NCBI GenBank assembly: GCA_009728235.1
Contig: WNZI01000014.1
Span: 1 to 64,000 of the forward strand
Source of the DNA: Vibrio cholerae
GTDB taxonomy: Bacteria; Actinomycetota; Actinomycetes; Actinomycetales; Micrococcaceae
Length of the DNA: 64,000 bases
Reading direction: 5' to 3'
The translations under genes and the position numbers were made by a program. Below are positions 42,599-51,767 of the stretch, piece by piece. The notes under the pieces were generated by a model. The model saw only the letters and a program-made list of their open reading frames with translations. It had not been told where the DNA came from and did not search any database. Numbering within the stretch: the stretch's first letter is position 1; each line of letters starts with the position of its first letter.

Positions 42599-43456
42599 AT
42601 GAATATCCTGCACACGATGCTGGACGGACTCGAGCACGCGACGTTCCTGGACCGCGTCGCGGATCCCATCGCGGCCGCGGTCAGCAAGGCCGTCCGCCCC
42701 CGCAAGGTCCGCAACATCCTCAGTGGGGCGGCGATCGGACACTCCGTCCACCCCATGTTGATCGTGGTCCCGTCCGGTGCCTGGAGCATGGCGTCCTTCC
42801 TCGACCTCGCGGGTGGGAAGGGATCGCGCAAGGCTGCCGATCTCCTGGTCACCGTCGGGATCCTCTCGGCTGTTCCCACGGCGATCACGGGACTGCACGA
42901 CTGGTCCGACACGCAGGAGAAGGAACGCCGCGTCGGCATCGTGCATGCGGCGGGCAACTCGCTCGCGGTCCTGCTCTACACGGCCTCCGCGGTGGCCCGC
43001 GCGAAGGACAGGCGGGCAACCGGCGTCCTGTTCGGACTCGGCGGGCTCGGCTCGATGCTCTTCAGCGCCTACCTGGGCGGGCACCTCAGCTACGCGAACG
43101 GGGTCAACGTCAACCGGACGGCCTGGCACGAGGCGCCGAAGGACTGGACGCGGGTGGCGAGCGAGGCCGATGTCGTCGAAGGCGGACGGCACACGGTCGA
43201 AGCCAACGGCGTTCCGATCCTGCTGCTGCGCCACGGAGGCAAGCTGACGGCGATGGACAGCGTCTGCAACCACCTCGGAGGCCCTCTCGAGGAGGGCAGT
43301 ATCGAGGACGGCTGCATCACGTGCCCCTGGCACCAGAGCATGTTCCGCCTCGACGACGGCAAGAACTACCGCGGACCGGCCAGCGTTCCGCAGCCCGTCT
43401 ACGAGACACGCGTCACGAGCGACGGCTACATCGAGCTCCGTCAGCCCGCTTCCTGA
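42599..43456 (+). CDS. DUF2231 membrane domain fused to Rieske [2Fe-2S] domain
   Basis: A 285-aa fusion. The N-terminal half has about four membrane segments of DUF2231 type (IGHSVHPMLIVVPSGAWSMASFLDL, AVLLYTASAVARA, GLGGLGSMLFSAYLGGHLSYANG). The C-terminal half is a Rieske ferredoxin with both cluster motifs, CNHLGGPL (CxH) and CPWHQSMF (CxxH). The protein could pass electrons at the membrane. No partner oxidase or dehydrogenase is adjacent. GAGAAGGAG precedes ATG 42599. Confidence 0.9.
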   Translation: MNILHTMLDGLEHATFLDRVADPIAAAVSKAVRPRKVRNILSGAAIGHSVHPMLIVVPSGAWSMASFLDLAGGKGSRKAADLLVTVGILSAVPTAITGLHDWSDTQEKERRVGIVHAAGNSLAVLLYTASAVARAKDRRATGVLFGLGGLGSMLFSAYLGGHLSYANGVNVNRTAWHEAPKDWTRVASEADVVEGGRHTVEANGVPILLLRHGGKLTAMDSVCNHLGGPLEEGSIEDGCITCPWHQSMFRLDDGKNYRGPASVPQPVYETRVTSDGYIELRQPAS

Positions 43457-43491
43457 GCAGCGACGGGAACCGCATCGACAGCAGGACACAG

Positions 43492-43524
43492 GGAAGCCCC
43501 GCCGGTATGCCCGGCGGGGCTTCC
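43492..43524. terminator. Bidirectional terminator between convergent genes
   Basis: Perfect 14-bp stem GGAAGCCCCGCCGG (43492-43505) with CCGGCGGGGCTTCC (43511-43524), 5-base loop. It lies between the Rieske gene and the convergent MFS gene and can serve both. Confidence 0.88.
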
Positions 43525-43537
43525 TGATGCTCGCGCC

Positions 43538-45103
43538 CTAGTGGCCGGAGGCCCGGACGTCGGCGCCCGTTCCCTCCCCGGCCCCACCCGTGTCCTCGGG
43601 GGTCCGGATGAAGAACGAGGCGATGACGGCGAGCAGGAAGATGATCGCGCCATAGAGGAAGGCGGCTCGGATACCGCCCGCGAGCGCGGCGTCCGCTGCG
43701 AGGCCCTCCTCGCCGAGGGCGGTGCTGCGGATGGTCATCACGGAGATGAACAGGGCGGTGCCTGCTGCTCCGGCCAGTTGCTGGACCGTTCCGAACACTG
43801 CGCTGCCGTGCGAGTAGAGGCGCGGCCGTACCGAGCCCAGGGCCGAGGTCAGCAGCGGGGTGAACATCAGGGCGAGACCGATGCTGAGCAGCACGTGCGC
43901 TGCCAGGACGAGGGGGACCGGCGTCGTCTCCGTCACCTGCGTCAGTGACCAGAACACCGCGCTCACCAGGAACGCACCCGGCACGAGCAGCACGCGGGGT
44001 CCGCGCCTGTCGTAGATCCGGCCGACGATCGGGCCGAGGAGTCCCATGGCGAGTCCGCCCGGAAGAAGGAGCAGCCCGGACTGGAGGGGTGTGAGGCCGA
44101 GGACGGACTGGGCGTAGATCGGGATGAGGATGATGGTGCCGAAGAGGGCCATCATGCTGACGGCGATCGCCGCGATGGAGATGGAGAAGTTCCTCGAGGT
44201 GAACACCCGCAGGTCCAGGAGGGCTGCGTCGCGCCTCTGGAGGAGGATCTGGCGGCTGATGAACAGGGCCAGGCCCACCAGCCCGACGGCCAGCGGGGCC
44301 CATGCCGGGAGGGCGCTTCCGGTGGAGGCTTCTCCGAGCTGGGTCAGTCCGTAGATGATGCCGCCGAACGCGAGGGCCGAGAGGATCACGGACGGGACGT
44401 CGATGGAGGACTGGCGGGGCGTGGTGACGTTCTGCATCTTGGCGAAGCCGATGGCCAGGGCCGCGAGGGAGATCGGCAGGACGAGCCAGAACAGCCAGCG
44501 CCAGTCGAGTGAGCTCAGGATCGCTCCCGAGATGGTGGGGCCGAGTGCGGGCGCGACGGAGATGACGATGGAGATGTTGCCCATGATCTTGCCGCGTGAA
44601 CTCGGCGGCACGAGGGTCATGACGGTGGTCATGAGCAGGGGCATCATGATGGCGGTACCGCTGGCCTGGACGACGCGCCCGGCAACGAGGACTTCGAAGC
44701 CTGGGGCGAGGGCCGAGATCAGGGTGCCGAGGCTGAAGAGGCCCATCGCGGCGATGAAGACCGGGCGGGTGTTGAACCTCTGGAGGAGGTAGCCGGTGAT
44801 CGGGATGACGACGGCCATGGTGAGCATGAAGGCGGTGGTCAGCCACTGGCCGGCACCCACGGTGATGCCGAGGTCCTCGACGAGGCGGGGGATCGCCACC
44901 CCCATGATGGTCTCGTTGAGGATGACGACGAAGGCCGAGATGAGCAGGAGCGTGATGACCAGCTTGTCCCGCGCCGGCAGGGGAGTACCGATCCCCTGGC
45001 CGGGCGGCACGCCGACGCCGGTCGACGGGGTCTGCGAGACAGGGGGCACGGTGGACTGACTGGGGGTGGCGTCGGAGACGCGGGACGGGGGGCTCTGGCT
45101 CAT
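43538..45103 (-). CDS. MFS drug exporter, DHA2 type
   Basis: A 521-aa permease with 14 predicted membrane segments, the DHA2 layout. LNETIMGVAIPRLVEDLGIT and LTTAFMLTMAVVIPITGYL are typical of the EmrB/QacA group, as is the motif C region ISVAPALGPTISGAIL. The N-terminal 45 residues are Pro/Ser/Thr-rich and disordered. Substrate unknown. It is divergent from the thioesterase across 270 bp that show no named site. Confidence 0.92.
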   Translation of the reverse strand: MSQSPPSRVSDATPSQSTVPPVSQTPSTGVGVPPGQGIGTPLPARDKLVITLLLISAFVVILNETIMGVAIPRLVEDLGITVGAGQWLTTAFMLTMAVVIPITGYLLQRFNTRPVFIAAMGLFSLGTLISALAPGFEVLVAGRVVQASGTAIMMPLLMTTVMTLVPPSSRGKIMGNISIVISVAPALGPTISGAILSSLDWRWLFWLVLPISLAALAIGFAKMQNVTTPRQSSIDVPSVILSALAFGGIIYGLTQLGEASTGSALPAWAPLAVGLVGLALFISRQILLQRRDAALLDLRVFTSRNFSISIAAIAVSMMALFGTIILIPIYAQSVLGLTPLQSGLLLLPGGLAMGLLGPIVGRIYDRRGPRVLLVPGAFLVSAVFWSLTQVTETTPVPLVLAAHVLLSIGLALMFTPLLTSALGSVRPRLYSHGSAVFGTVQQLAGAAGTALFISVMTIRSTALGEEGLAADAALAGGIRAAFLYGAIIFLLAVIASFFIRTPEDTGGAGEGTGADVRASGH

Positions 45104-45373
45104 GGGTGATCCGCTCGGTTCGATCTGCTGCGGTGCCCTCGGGTGCGGTGCGTGGAAGCACCCCTCCGGGCTGCCGGGGTCAGGACAGGTGCCGGCCGAA
45201 GCACGACCCGGTCAAGGATGCGAACAGCACGGGCCGCTACTCTATTCCGCTCCAGGTGCCGGGGCGTTTCCGCGGGTGCGCCGGGAACCCGCGCTGGGCA
45301 GGGGCTCGATTAGCATGGGGCGGGTGCGCCCCGGACCGCCGTCCGGGTGCTGTCCCGACGAAGGAGATGCTCC

Positions 45374-46149
45374 GTGCCTGATTCTTTCTACCGCGATCTC
45401 GGCGGCGGAAGGTTCGAGTCGACGATCCACGCGCAGGGCGCCTGGAACCCGGAGGAGCAACACATGGCTCCCATCTCGGGGCTCCTCACCCGGTGCCTCC
45501 TCGAGCACGAGTCGCGCGACGGAATGCAGCTGGCGCGCCTGAGTTTCGACATCCTCGGCATGATCCCGGGCGGTGAATTCGAGGTGTCGACCGCCGTCGT
45601 CCGCCCCGGACGGACCATCGAACTGCTCGAGGCGCGCATGGAAGCGGCCGGCCGGACGGCGATCGTCGCGAGGGCGTGGCGGCTGGCGACCCAGGACACC
45701 GCCGACGTCGCCGCCGTGGAGGATCCCCCGATGCCCGGCCCCGATGCGGCCGTCCGCACGAGGGCATGACCGCATGGCCGGGAGGTTTCATCAGGTCCCT
45801 CGACGTCCGCGTCGTGCCGGGACATCGACCCGGGCGCGGCAGGGTGTGGATGCGCAACCCCTACGCGATGGTGCACGGGACGACGACCCCGGACGTCGTA
45901 CGGCTCGTGGGGATGATGGACGCTGCCAATGGCATCGCCTCCCGGGTGCCCCCGGGCGGGGAGAGCTGGAAGTTCCCGAACGTCGACCTCCAGGTCCATC
46001 TGCACAGGCTGCCGACGGGGACGTGGCTCGGGCTCGACACGCAGGTCACGTTCGGACGGCACGGCGTGGGCCTGACCTCGAGCGTGGTGCACGACCTCGA
46101 CGGGCCGTTCGGGCGTCTGGAGCAGATCCTCACCGTGCGCAGGCTCTGA
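45374..46149 (+). CDS. Acyl-CoA thioesterase-like (TesB/hotdog) protein (apparent frameshift)
   Basis: A double-hotdog thioesterase family protein. The first half is FYRDLGGGRFESTIHAQGAWNPEEQHMAPISGLL and LARLSFDILGMIPGGEFEVSTAVVRPGRTIELLEARM. A lost base near 45765 (GGGCATGACC, restored with GCCATGACC) joins RTRA to MTAWPGGFIRSLDVRV; the second hotdog includes TWLGLDTQVTFGRHGVGLTSSVVHDLDGPFG. Corrected length is about 258 aa. GTG 45374 follows AAGGAG at good spacing. Acyl substrate unknown. Confidence 0.85.
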
Positions 46150-46276
46150 CGCGCTCGCCGATGGATCAGGCCCGGAATGCCGCGGCCCTGCCCGGGGTTG
46201 GACGAGGTACGGACGCCGGATCATCCCTGCAGGCGGCCGGCGCACCCACGCGACCGTGGGACGTCGAGGAGGAACC

Positions 46277-46561
46277 ATGCCGAAAGCAACCTGGAACGAT
46301 CGCGTCATCGCGGAGTCCGAGGACACCGTGATGGTCGAGGGCAACCACTACTTCCCACCGAACTCGGTCTCCGAGGAGCTCTTCGTCCCCACGCAGACCA
46401 CCACCGTCTGCCACTGGAAGGGGACAGCGAGCTACTACACGCTGACCGTGGACGGCGAAGTGAACAAGGACGCCGCCTGGAGCTACCCGGAACCGAAAGA
46501 AGCGGCGGAGAACATCCGCGGTTACTACGCTTTCTGGAAGGGCGTCACGATCACGGAGTGA
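46277..46561 (+). CDS. DUF427 family protein
   Basis: A 94-aa protein with the DUF427 pattern: VIAESEDTVMVEGNHYFPP, TVCHWKGTASYYTL and AAWSYPEPKEAAENIRGYYAFWKGV. It is a small beta-rich fold seen widely in actinobacteria and cyanobacteria; function not established. GAGGAGGAACC precedes ATG 46277. Confidence 0.92.
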   Translation: MPKATWNDRVIAESEDTVMVEGNHYFPPNSVSEELFVPTQTTTVCHWKGTASYYTLTVDGEVNKDAAWSYPEPKEAAENIRGYYAFWKGVTITE

Positions 46562-46700
46562 CGCGACCCGGTCGGGGCTCCGTCCCGACGGCGTCCTGGC
46601 CGGAACGGCGGTAGCAGCAACGCACCAGGGCCCCGGCCGGACGCCGGTCCACCCGTGAACCACCCGATCGCGCCTACCGGCGCAGAGGACAAGGAGCACC

Positions 46701-47732
46701 ATGGAATACCGCAGACTCGGCGGAAGCGGCACCTCGGTGTCACAGCTCGCGCTCGGAACGATGACCTTCGGCGCGGAGGCGGATGAGGCGGCGTCGCACG
46801 CGATCCTCTCCGACTACTCGGCCGCGGGCGGCAACCTGATCGATACCGCGGACGTCTACACCGGTGGTGTCTCGGAGGAGATCATCGGGCGGTGGCTCGC
46901 GAAGAATCCCGCGGAGCGGGATCGCATGGTCCTCGCTTCCAAGGGCCGCTTCCCCATGGGCAGTGACGTCAACGACCTCGGCCTGTCACGACGCCACCTC
47001 CGCCGAGCCCTCGATGCCTCGCTGCAACGCCTCGGCGTCGAGCACATCGACCTCTACCAGGTTCACTCGTGGGATCCGCTCACACCGCTCGAGGAGACCC
47101 TCGGGTTCCTCGACGAGGCGGTGGTGACGGGCAGGATCGGCTACTACGGATTCTCCAACTACACCGGCTGGCAGCTCACGAAAGCTGTCATGATCGCCCG
47201 TCAGCGGGGCTACTCGCTGCCGGTGACGCTGCAGCCCCAGTACTCGCTGCTCGTCCGTGAGATCGAAGCCGAGATCGTACCGGCCGTGCTCGACGCGGGG
47301 ATGGGCATGCTGCCCTGGTCACCGCTGGGCGGCGGCTGGCTGACGGGCAAGTACTCCCGCGACACCGAGCCCACGGGAGCGACGCGGCTCGGGGAGAATC
47401 CGCAGCGGGGCATGGAGGCCTGGGAGAAGCGCAACGCCCAGGAGCGGACCTGGCGGATCATCGACACGGTGACCGGCATCGCCGCCGAGCGGGGTGTCAA
47501 CGCCTCGCACGTCGCTCTCGCCTGGTTGGCCGCGAAACCCGTTGTGACGTCGGTGATCCTCGGCGCCCGGACGCGGGACCAGTTGGCCGACAACCTGGCT
47601 TCGTCCGATGTCGCGCTGACCCCGGACGAGATGTCCCGCCTCGACGAGGTGAGCGCTCCGACGTTCGCGGACTACCCGTACGGTACGCCCGGGATCGAGC
47701 AGCGCAGCCGCCGGATCGAAGGCGGCCGCTGA
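46701..47732 (+). CDS. Aldo/keto reductase
   Basis: A 343-aa (beta/alpha)8 NADPH-dependent oxidoreductase. The catalytic tetrad is visible: Asp and Tyr in LIDTADVY, Lys in LASKGRF, His in LYQVHSWD. The NADP-binding end is VTSVILGARTRDQLADNL. The sequence is of the AKR class related to YghZ/voltage-channel beta subunits. AAGGAGCACC precedes the ATG. It is followed by the thiM riboswitch 40 bp later. Confidence 0.93.
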   Translation: MEYRRLGGSGTSVSQLALGTMTFGAEADEAASHAILSDYSAAGGNLIDTADVYTGGVSEEIIGRWLAKNPAERDRMVLASKGRFPMGSDVNDLGLSRRHLRRALDASLQRLGVEHIDLYQVHSWDPLTPLEETLGFLDEAVVTGRIGYYGFSNYTGWQLTKAVMIARQRGYSLPVTLQPQYSLLVREIEAEIVPAVLDAGMGMLPWSPLGGGWLTGKYSRDTEPTGATRLGENPQRGMEAWEKRNAQERTWRIIDTVTGIAAERGVNASHVALAWLAAKPVVTSVILGARTRDQLADNLASSDVALTPDEMSRLDEVSAPTFADYPYGTPGIEQRSRRIEGGR

Positions 47733-47774
47733 CCGCCGGGTTGGAAGCCGCCGGATAACGCGTTATCGTTCCAG

Positions 47775-47862
47775 CAGCGACACGGGGTGTCCCTTCTCCA
47801 GAAGGGGCTGAGATGAGACCCGTCGAACCTGATCCAGCTCATACTGGCGAAGGGATGTCCTG
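47775..47862 (+). promoter_or_regulatory. TPP riboswitch controlling thiM-thiE
   Basis: All THI-box segments are present: ACACGGGGTG (47780-47789), GGGCTGAGAT (47805-47814), ACCCGTCGAACCTGATCCAG (47818-47837) and GGCGAAGGGATGTC (47846-47859). Unlike the copy before thiD, the Shine-Dalgarno of thiM (GGAAGG) lies some 40 bases downstream, outside the aptamer. Confidence 0.95.
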
Positions 47863-47881
47863 CCGGAGCCTCGCGTCCGGC
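47862..47881 (+). promoter_or_regulatory. Possible expression-platform hairpin of the thiM riboswitch
   Basis: GCCGGA (47862-47867) pairs with TCCGGC (47876-47881), followed by GGTCCTTTC. Its first bases coincide with the P1 strand of the aptamer. It could therefore form only when the aptamer is unfolded, or follow it as a weak terminator. Confidence 0.4.
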
Positions 47882-47910
47882 GGTCCTTTCGCCCCTGCGG
47901 AAGGCAGCAC

Positions 47911-48762
47911 ATGACCACGTCACCCTCGGTTCCGACACCGACCGGATCTACCGGGACCGGAACGGCGGAGGCCTGCGCCGCCCTGCTGGATGAGCTCCGG
48001 AGCGCCACGCCGCTCGTCCAGTGCGTCACCAACGCCGTCGTCACCAACTTCACCGCCAACGTCCTGCTGGCGCTGGGTGCGGCGCCGGCGATGGTCGACA
48101 TCCCGGGGGAAGCCGGACAGTTCGCGCCGGTGGCGTCCGGCGTGCTGGTCAATCTCGGCACCCCGACTGAGGCGCAGCGGGCTGCCATGACGGAGGCCGC
48201 CGAAGCCGCCGCCGCAGCGGGTACCCCGTGGGTGCTTGATCCCGTGGCCGTCGGATTCCTGTCGGTGCGCACCGAGGCGGCGCGTCGCCTCGTGACCCTC
48301 CGCCCGACCATCATCCGGGGCAATGCGTCGGAGATCATCGCCCTGGCGGGTTCCGGCAGTGGTGGACGCGGGGTGGACTCCGTCGACGAGCCCACCGCGG
48401 CGCTGGACGCGGCCCGGCTGCTCGCCGAACGGCACGGTTCGGTGGTCGCCGTCTCCGGAGCGGTCGACGCCGTCGTCGCTCCGGGCGGGGGTCTCGTCAG
48501 GGTGGCGAACGGGACGCCGTTGCTGACGCGCGTGACAGGAGGGGGATGCGCCCTGGGGGCCGTGATGGCGGCTTTCGCGTCACTCACTCCCGATGCGCTC
48601 CTGGCAGCGACCGCCGCGACAGGTGTCTACACCCTCGCGGCGGAGACGGCGGCCGGTGTGTCCGCCGGGCCGGGTACGTTCGCCGTCCAGTTCCTCGACG
48701 CTCTCGCTGCCATCACCGGCGACGACGTCGTCCGCGGCCTCGACCTTCCCGGCGCCGCCTGA
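47911..48762 (+). CDS. thiM: Hydroxyethylthiazole kinase
   Basis: Salvage kinase for the thiazole half of thiamine. 283 aa; [27 protein letters not shown] is the family N-terminal motif, [10 protein letters not shown] and [10 protein letters not shown] follow, and [15 protein letters not shown] holds the catalytic Cys and anion hole. GGAAGG lies 9 bp before ATG 47911. The stop overlaps the thiE start (TGATG). Confidence 0.95.
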   Translation: MTTSPSVPTPTGSTGTGTAEACAALLDELRSATPLVQCVTNAVVTNFTANVLLALGAAPAMVDIPGEAGQFAPVASGVLVNLGTPTEAQRAAMTEAAEAAAAAGTPWVLDPVAVGFLSVRTEAARRLVTLRPTIIRGNASEIIALAGSGSGGRGVDSVDEPTAALDAARLLAERHGSVVAVSGAVDAVVAPGGGLVRVANGTPLLTRVTGGGCALGAVMAAFASLTPDALLAATAATGVYTLAAETAAGVSAGPGTFAVQFLDALAAITGDDVVRGLDLPGAA

Positions 48763-49447
48763 TGCTGCGTCCGGATCCGGCATCATATCTTCCGCTGTAT
48801 CTCGTGACGGACACCGCGCTCTGTGCGCCGGCCTCCGTCGCCGACGTCGTGTCCGCTGCCGTGGCGGGGGGCGCCACCTGTGTCCAGGTCCGCGACAAGC
48901 AGGCGAGCGGCCGGGCCCTTCTCGCGCTTCTCGTGGCGGTGGCCGACGCCGTCGCCGGGCGTGTCCCCGTCCTCGTCGACGACCGCGTGGACCTCTACCT
49001 CGCGGCACGAGAGCTCGGCGCACCGGTGAACGGCGTCCACGTCGACAGTCGGACCTGCCGGCCGAGCTCGTCCGGCGGATCGTCGGACCGGGTGCCGTCG
49101 TCGGTTTGAGCGCTTCGACTCCCGCGGAACTCGCAGCAGCGCACGCGTTGCCTGCGGGCACGGTCGACTACCTCGGCATCGGAGCGGTCCATGCGACGAG
49201 GACGAAGCCGGACCACCCCACGCCGCTCGGGGTGGACGGTTTCGCTGCGCTGGCGCGCGCAGCGACGCTGCCCTGCATCGCCATCGGCGGGATCGGCCGG
49301 GAGGACGCCGCGCCGCTTCGCCGGGCCGGGTCAGCAGGGATCGCGGTGGTGTCGGCCATCTGTGCCTCTCCCGACCCCACCACTGCAACCGCGTCCCTCC
49401 TCGAGGCGTGGATCGCCTCGGCTGATCGCCCCGAGCCGGGCCGTTAG
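48762..49447 (+). CDS. thiE: Thiamine-phosphate synthase (apparent frameshift)
   Basis: Joins HMP-PP and thiazole phosphate to thiamine phosphate. LPLYLVTDTALC, CVQVRDKQASGR and VPVLVDDRVDLYLA are typical. A lost base near 49044 (GTCGACAG, restored as GTCGGACAG) gives NGVHVGQSDLPAELVRRIVG and the later DYLGIGAVHATRTKPDH and IAIGGIGREDA. Corrected length is about 228 aa, normal for ThiE. Translationally coupled to thiM. Confidence 0.93.
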
Positions 49448-49588
49448 TCGATATCCGGTGCGACGGCAACCGGAGACGCAGGGCGATTCACTTCCTAGAA
49501 TTCCGGGAGGAGCAACGAGGAGGTCCGTGCTCTCCGGCGCGATCATCGCGCCGCTCCTCGTCGCTGCTACGGCCTGAAGGGAGGACCG

Positions 49589-50304
49589 ATGGTCAGCGAC
49601 CAGCCGACCAGCAACCCGGACGAGCCGGCACTGCTGCGGGCACGGCCGGGGACGGTCGTCCGGGGAGCAGGACGAGGACGGGCGTCCATGCCCTCGGGGT
49701 GGCGGAGACGAGGGACCCCATCGTGTTCGTCCCCGAGTCCCTTCCTCCCGGGCAGCCGGTTCCCCTGCTGGTGGCATTGCACGGCGCGGGAGGGGACGCG
49801 CAGGGCGGCCTGTCCGTCCTCCGGGCAGCAGCGGAGCAGTTGGGTGTCGTCATCCTGGCACCGGCGTCACGGGGGAGTACCTGGGACGCGATCCGGAAGG
49901 GATACGGCCCGGACGCAGCGGCCATCGACCGGGCGCTCGAGGAGGTCTTCTCCTTCGTCCCGGTCGATCCCGAGCGGATCGGCGTCGCCGGTTTCTCCGA
50001 CGGCGCCTCCTACGCGCTCGGTCTGGGGCTCGCGAACGGTGAGCTCTTCCGCAGGGTGGTCGCCTTCTCGCCCGGTTTCGTTCCACGGGGGCCCGCGACC
50101 GGTCTTCCGGCCGTCTTCGTCGCCCACGGGACGCAGGACTCCGTGCTGCCGATCGACGCCACGAGCAGGCGCGTGGTGCCCGCCCTGCGCCGAAAGGGCT
50201 ACGAGGTGGCGTACCGCGAGTTCGAGGGGCCCCACACGGTGCCTGCCACGGTCGCGCTCGAGGCCGCTCTCTGGCTGGACTGGACGCCACGTCCGACGCC
50301 CTGA
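49589..50304 (+). CDS. Alpha/beta hydrolase, phospholipase/carboxylesterase type (apparent frameshift)
   Basis: Cytoplasmic esterase-like protein. LLVALHGAGGDAQGG (oxyanion region), IGVAGFSDGASYALGLGL (nucleophile Ser in GFSDG), FVAHGTQDSVLPI (Asp) and EGPHTVPATV (His) form the catalytic set. The N-terminus MVSDQPTSNPDEPALLRARPG, with GGGAGG before the ATG, is linked to the core by restoring one base near 49676 (GAGGACG to GAGGGACG), giving GTGVHALGVAETRDP. Corrected length is about 238 aa. Substrate unknown. Confidence 0.85.
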
Positions 50305-50322
50305 TGGGTCGGGTTTGTCGGG

Positions 50323-50340
50323 AGCCCGGCCTTCCGGGCT
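50323..50340 (+). terminator. Small hairpin after the esterase
   Basis: AGCCCGG (50323-50329) with CCGGGCT (50334-50340), 4-base loop, between the esterase and the lipoate ligase-like gene. No T-run. Confidence 0.4.
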
Positions 50341-50379
50341 GTGGGCTTCCGCGCTCCCGCCACTGCCTACGATGGAGGA

Positions 50380-51144
50380 ATGAGTAATCCCTGGCAGGGC
50401 GTGGATGAGCTGTCGCTGGTCGTCGATCCGTTGTCTGACGATCCCGCCCGGGAACTGGAGCGGGGCATCAGTCTGCTGCGCGGTGTCGCCGACGGCGCGC
50501 AGCCGCCGACGCTGCGCCTCTACCGTCCGAGTCCCACCGTCGCTTTCGGCCAGCGGGACGCCCGGCTCCCGGGATTCGCCGAGGCGAGCGCTGCCGCGAC
50601 CCGCCACGGGTTCGCGCCGCTCGTCCGACGGGCCGGTGGGCGGGCAGCTGCCTACCACCGGGGGTGCCTCGTCGTCGACCACATCGAACCGGCGTCCGAT
50701 GCCGTCGCGGGAACGACCTCGCGTTTCTCGGCGTTCGGAGAATTCTTCGCACGGGCGCTCACCGGCCTCGGCCTCGACGCGGAGGTGGGCGAGGTGCCGG
50801 GGGAGTACTGTCCGGGCGAGTTCAGTGTGCACGGGCGGCTGGAAGGTGTCCCGGTCATCAAGCTCGTCGGGACGGCCCAGCGGGTGGTCGCGGGCGCGTG
50901 GCTGTTCTCGTCGGTCGTCGTCATCGAGGACTCGGCGCCGCTCCGGGTCGTCCTCACCGACGTCTACGCGGCCCTCGGGCTGCCCTGGCGACCTCCGACG
51001 GCCGGAGCCGTTGAGGACCTCGCAGCCGGAACCACCGTGCAGGACGTCGAGGACGCGCTGCTCGCCGCGTACAGGGACCACGTGGTCCTCGACCGGGCGC
51101 GCCGCGCCCGTCCTGACAGACAGGAGCGCCGCAAGGGTCAGTGA
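50380..51144 (+). CDS. Lipoate-protein ligase A-like protein
   Basis: 254 aa of the biotin/lipoate ligase fold. LRLYRPSPTVAFGQRDARLPGF and PLVRRAGGRAAAYHRGCLVVDHI correspond to the RRxSGGxxxxH nucleotide site, and VIKLVGTAQRVVAGAWLFSSVVV to the conserved Lys region. The usual second Gly-Gly-Thr/Ala is GGRAAAYH here. Such shorter actinobacterial proteins may be ligases or octanoyltransferases; the sequence does not decide. GGAGGA precedes ATG 50380. Confidence 0.85.
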   Translation: MSNPWQGVDELSLVVDPLSDDPARELERGISLLRGVADGAQPPTLRLYRPSPTVAFGQRDARLPGFAEASAAATRHGFAPLVRRAGGRAAAYHRGCLVVDHIEPASDAVAGTTSRFSAFGEFFARALTGLGLDAEVGEVPGEYCPGEFSVHGRLEGVPVIKLVGTAQRVVAGAWLFSSVVVIEDSAPLRVVLTDVYAALGLPWRPPTAGAVEDLAAGTTVQDVEDALLAAYRDHVVLDRARRARPDRQERRKGQ

Positions 51145-51767
51145 CCCCGCTGGATCCACTCCTCGAGGTGCGGGGCCTCGTCGCCGATCGTGGTGCTGTC
51201 CCCGTGGCCGGGCCGCGCTATCGTGTCGGCCGGCAGGGTGAGCAGGCGCGCGCGGATGGACTCGACGATCGTCGGGAAGTCGCTGTAGGACCGCCCTGTG
51301 GCACCTGGTCCGCCCTGAAAGAGGGTGTCGCCGGTGAACACCGTGCCGGCCTCTTCCAGGTAGTAGCAGATGGAACCCGGCGAATGCCCGGGGGTGTGCA
51401 ACGCCGTGAGCGTCACCCCCGCGACTGCGATGGTGTCGCCGTCAGCGATGGACTGGTCGGGGCTCAGCTCGGGGAACACGGTGTCCCAGAGCATCCTGTC
51501 GCCGTCGTGGAGGTAGATGGGTGCACGCACCGCGTCGAAGAGATCGCCGACGGCCCGGATGTGGTCGTCGTGCCCATGCGTCAGCAGGATCGCCCGGACT
51601 GTCCGCCCGTTGACCTGGTCCACGATCGCCGCGGCGTCGTGCGGGGCGTCGATGATGACGCATTCCTCGTCGTCCCCGACGATCCAGACGTTGTTGTCCA
51701 CGTCCCACGTGCCGCCGTCGAGCGAGAAGGTGCCGGATGTGACGAGGTGCTCGATGCGTGCAGCCAT
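51138..51767 (-). CDS. MBL-fold hydrolase next to mscR
   Basis: A 209-aa metallo-beta-lactamase fold protein with HGHDDH (ILLTHGHDDHIRAVGDL), LHTPGHSPGSICYYL, FTGDTLFQGG and ARPGHGDSTTIG zinc motifs, a glyoxalase-II-like set. Its ATG overlaps the mscR stop (TGATG), so the two are translated together. An MBL gene beside mscR also occurs in mycobacteria (Rv2260 beside Rv2259). A likely role is hydrolysis of S-formylmycothiol made by MscR; this is inferred from context. Its 3' end overlaps the convergent ligase gene by 7 bp. Confidence 0.9.
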   Translation of the reverse strand: MAARIEHLVTSGTFSLDGGTWDVDNNVWIVGDDEECVIIDAPHDAAAIVDQVNGRTVRAILLTHGHDDHIRAVGDLFDAVRAPIYLHDGDRMLWDTVFPELSPDQSIADGDTIAVAGVTLTALHTPGHSPGSICYYLEEAGTVFTGDTLFQGGPGATGRSYSDFPTIVESIRARLLTLPADTIARPGHGDSTTIGDEAPHLEEWIQRGH

